Part shown: piece after piece, positions 4,928-5,040 of the stretch
Layout of the letters: every line of letters starts with the position of its first letter
How positions within the stretch are numbered: position 1 is the stretch's first letter
NCBI GenBank assembly: GCA_964414425.1
Contig: CAYPWL010000079.1
Location: 1-5,040 of the forward strand
Length of the DNA stretch: 5,040 bases
DNA from: GYS-P2D sp964414425
GTDB taxonomy: Bacteria; Bacteroidota; Bacteroidia; Chitinophagales; Saprospiraceae
Direction: 5' to 3'
Position numbers and translations under genes: made by a program
Notes under the pieces: generated by a model
What the model saw: only the letters and a program-made list of their open reading frames with translations
Told to the model about the DNA's origin: nothing
The model's database searches: none

Positions 4928-5040
4928 TTTGCCCCAAACACAAAATCCTGCTTTGTCCCCTGAAAAAGCAAAAGGCCCTATTAATATAATAAGGCCGTCA
5001 TTTCATTTGTTCTGCGATTTAAAACGTCTCAGAAACTTTG
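4898..5040 (-). mobile_element. Probable end of an insertion sequence interrupting trpS
   Basis: From about 4898-4905 the DNA no longer encodes TrpS, and no plus-strand frame continues it. The stretch holds no gene but carries a minus-strand terminator (4974-4996). Just beyond it, the minus-strand frames entering from the right edge close with stops at 5029-5031, 5019-5021 and 5003-5005. This is the layout of an insertion-sequence 3' end: transposase tail, terminator, then terminal repeat at the target. The putative tip includes GAAAGTTAAGCACC; a TTAAG about this far from the tip recalls IS4-type ends, a weak memory-based hint. The other end and any target duplication lie outside the window, so family and boundary are not proven. 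A deletion join or assembly chimera would look similar. Confidence 0.45.
4974..4996 (-). terminator. Intrinsic terminator for a minus-strand gene entering from the right
   Basis: Read on the minus strand, GGCCTTATTA, loop TAT and TAATAGGGCC form a ten-pair stem, perfect if one U-G wobble is allowed, followed by TTTTGCTTTTT. On the plus strand the same position is a C-A mismatch, so the structure is better for minus-strand RNA. It implies a gene ending between about 5003 and beyond the right edge, probably the transposase of the element in trpS. Confidence 0.7.

Overview
The window looks like a chromosomal stretch from a moderately AT-rich Bacteroidota bacterium. Three things suggest this: start regions with little Shine-Dalgarno signal, upstream elements matching the Bacteroidota promoter box TAnnTTTG, and protein wording in TrpS, the DUF177 protein and L32 that resembles that phylum. 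The TrpS N-terminus recalls Saprospiria-type sequences, but this is an impression from memory, not a search result.

Left half (about 1-2800) is accessory. A strongly AT-rich intergenic stretch leads to a Uma2-family (DUF820) PD-(D/E)XK gene. One extra C at 512/513 breaks it; removing that base restores a normal 197-residue protein. Converging on it from the minus strand are two small tandem genes (1507 to 1244, then 1207 to 974), each encoding an unrecognised two-helix membrane protein. Next is an intact plus-strand gene (1654-2790) for an AAA ATPase with a C-terminal DUF4143 domain, which itself carries a PD-(D/E)XK-like signature.

Right half (about 2800-4927) is core. The DUF177/YceD gene and rpmF (ribosomal protein L32) form a compact pair behind a recognisable promoter and end in a strong double-hairpin terminator. 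Then come ridA (enamine/imine deaminase) and trpS (tryptophanyl-tRNA synthetase), 30 bases apart and probably co-transcribed.

trpS is cut off. After residue 184 (about position 4900) the family sequence stops, and the KMSKS half of the enzyme is missing. The remaining bases to 5040 contain a minus-strand intrinsic terminator (4974-4996), which suggests the 3' end of a gene entering from the right edge. An insertion sequence in trpS is the most economical reading. Because trpS is normally essential, there should be another copy, a mixed population or a misassembly. I found no CRISPR array, tRNA, rRNA or clearly new multi-gene system. The least explained elements are the two small membrane proteins and the trpS interruption.
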